64,000 nucleotides of DNA from NCBI RefSeq assembly GCF_014646115.1, contig NZ_BMMV01000002.1, forward strand, positions 62,001-126,000, read 5' to 3'. This DNA is from Streptomyces camponoticapitis. Lineage in GTDB: Bacteria; Actinomycetota; Actinomycetes; Streptomycetales; Streptomycetaceae. The notes beneath the pieces are model-generated. The model searched no databases. It saw only the letters and a program-made list of their open reading frames with translations, and had not been told where the DNA came from. Within the stretch, counting starts at the first letter, position 1; each line of letters opens with the position of its first letter. This document shows positions 63,117 through 64,000 of this stretch, piece by piece. A program made the translations under genes and the position numbers.

Positions 63117-64000
63117 TCACGTGGGTCTCTCCCGCACCACGTCCGCCGGCTTCTTGTCATCCCGCAGCCCCAGGAAACGCGGGTGGCGAAGCATCCCGTC
63201 CCGTGTCCACTCGGTGAAGGCGATCTGGGCGACGAGCCGGGGCTCCGACCAGTGCGGGGCCCGCTCCTTGACCACATCGGCGAACGGGGAGCGGGGCATC
63301 GGGGCCTCGTCGAGCCGGTGGCGGAGGTCCAGGAGTGTCGCGCGGTCGTAGCCCGTCCCCACCTTGCCCGCGTACCGGAGCCGCCCGTCCTCGTAATGGC
63401 CGAGGAGCAGCGCGCCGAAACCGACGCGGGAGCGGGACGGTTCCGTGTAACCGCCGATCACGAACTCCTGCCCCTGCTCGCACTTGAGCTTCAGCCAGCC
63501 CGTTGAGCGCCGGGCCTCGTACCGGCCCGCCGCCCGCTTCGCGATCAGCCCCTCCCAGCCGTTGGCGCAGGCCCGGTCCAGCAGCTCCTGACCGCCCGCG
63601 TTGCGGTGCGGGGTGAAGCGCAGCGGCGCCCGGTAGGTCAGGGCCCTGCGCAGCAGCGACTTGCGCGAGCGCAGCGAGATCGCGGTGAGATCGGCGCCGT
63701 CGAGCCGCAGCAGATCGAACAGGTAGTAGGTGACGGCCACCCCGCTGGCGCGCGCCCGGCGGGCGTCGCTGATGCCCATCCGCTGCTGGAGCCGGGCGAA
63801 GTCGGTACGGCCGTGGGAGTACGCGACGATCTCCCCGTCCACCGTGAAGTCGCCGCGTTCCTGGGCGGCGAGGGCGTCGACGATCTCCGGATAGGTCGAG
63901 TCGAGCCGGCGCCCGGTGCGCGACAGCAGCCGTACGCCCGACTCGTCGCGCACCGCGAGCACCCGGACGCCGTCCAGTTTGCGCTCGAAGATCCAGCCGT
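63117..64000 (-). CDS. ATP-dependent DNA ligase, C-terminal part (gene cut by window edge)
   Basis: About 294 residues are visible; the start lies beyond 64000. The nucleotidyltransferase motif I appears at the edge ([10 protein letters not shown]; the Lys is adenylated), then [10 protein letters not shown] (motif III), [30 protein letters not shown] (motif IV) and [22 protein letters not shown] (motif V), followed by an OB-fold region [13 protein letters not shown]. This is a LigD/LigC-type ligase, used in Ku-dependent end joining or base repair. A Ku or polymerase partner may lie outside the window. Confidence 0.9.
   Translation of the reverse strand, partial: GWIFERKLDGVRVLAVRDESGVRLLSRTGRRLDSTYPEIVDALAAQERGDFTVDGEIVAYSHGRTDFARLQQRMGISDARRARASGVAVTYYLFDLLRLDGADLTAISLRSRKSLLRRALTYRAPLRFTPHRNAGGQELLDRACANGWEGLIAKRAAGRYEARRSTGWLKLKCEQGQEFVIGGYTEPSRSRVGFGALLLGHYEDGRLRYAGKVGTGYDRATLLDLRHRLDEAPMPRSPFADVVKERAPHWSEPRLVAQIAFTEWTRDGMLRHPRFLGLRDDKKPADVVRERPT

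Overview
The window is high-GC DNA with strongly G/C-biased third codon positions, GGAGG-type ribosome sites, frequent GTG/TTG starts, many Tat and Sec exported hydrolases, SARP/AfsR-like, BlaI, PadR, TetR and AraC regulators, a DUF574 methyltransferase and a class F sortase. This points to a Streptomyces (or close relative) chromosome, probably an arm or arm-proximal region rich in conditional functions. I see no phage, transposon, CRISPR array, rRNA or complete tRNA. About 53 genes are supported; two are cut by the window edges and one is split by a frameshift.

Layout. 1-1769: FGGY (glycerol-type) kinase coupled to an FAD-dependent glycerol-3-phosphate-dehydrogenase-like gene. 2044-6480: conserved unknown, APC permease, GH75 chitosanase-like secreted protein, Nudix hydrolase and a 49-residue basic protein. 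6589-11061: two large exported carbohydrate proteins (beta-helix protein; GH127 beta-L-arabinofuranosidase with ricin domain), each with a palindromic operator-like site upstream. 11330-16932: PAS-GAF-PP2C-HATPase phosphatase and an AfsR/SARP-type regulator broken by a one-base shift. 16963-18860: siderophore-interacting reductase and a leaderless FecB-like protein. 19332-21068: RCK_C protein plus cation:proton antiporter. 21178-23921: TerD, BlaI repressor, M56 protease and TerB, sharing a common candidate operator. 24006-28332: flavin monooxygenase, PadR regulator and 2,4-dienoyl-CoA reductase. 28469-30545: dhaKLM dihydroxyacetone kinase operon.

30799-35257: MFS exporter, beta-type carbonic anhydrase, small membrane protein and DUF4331 protein. 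35304-40968: a molybdenum hydroxylase operon resembling PaoABC plus an XdhC chaperone, with a divergent TetR regulator. 41035-47576: a Ser/Thr kinase fused to an extracellular oligopeptide-binding-type domain, an ABC-2 exporter, and a divergent histidine kinase/response regulator pair. 47610-50240: DUF574 methyltransferase, an ECF-like sigma factor and its coupled partner. 50273-54349: a very large GH2 enzyme with discoidin modules inside the GH2 fold. 54670-56823: aldo/keto reductase and divergent AraC regulator. 57261-59300: a cell-surface protein, class F sortase, ECF sigma factor and membrane partner. 59384-64000: acetate kinase with DUF2267, F420-type reductase, MsrA, VOC protein and an ATP-dependent DNA ligase.

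How the genes may work together: glycerol and dihydroxyacetone use (glycerol kinase-like gene and dhaKLM), plant or microbial polysaccharide attack (GH75, GH127, beta-helix protein, GH2) and surface or redox stress responses (TerD/TerB with BlaI/M56, MsrA, SIP). The most notable candidate system is the BlaI-M56 pair embedded between terD-like and terB-like genes with a shared operator motif. Next come the kinase-binding-protein fusion, the GH2 enzyme with inserted discoidin repeats, and a CAACGTTG site shared by the GH127 and GH2 genes 43 kb apart. All functional calls rest on reading the sequence and family knowledge; no database search was run.
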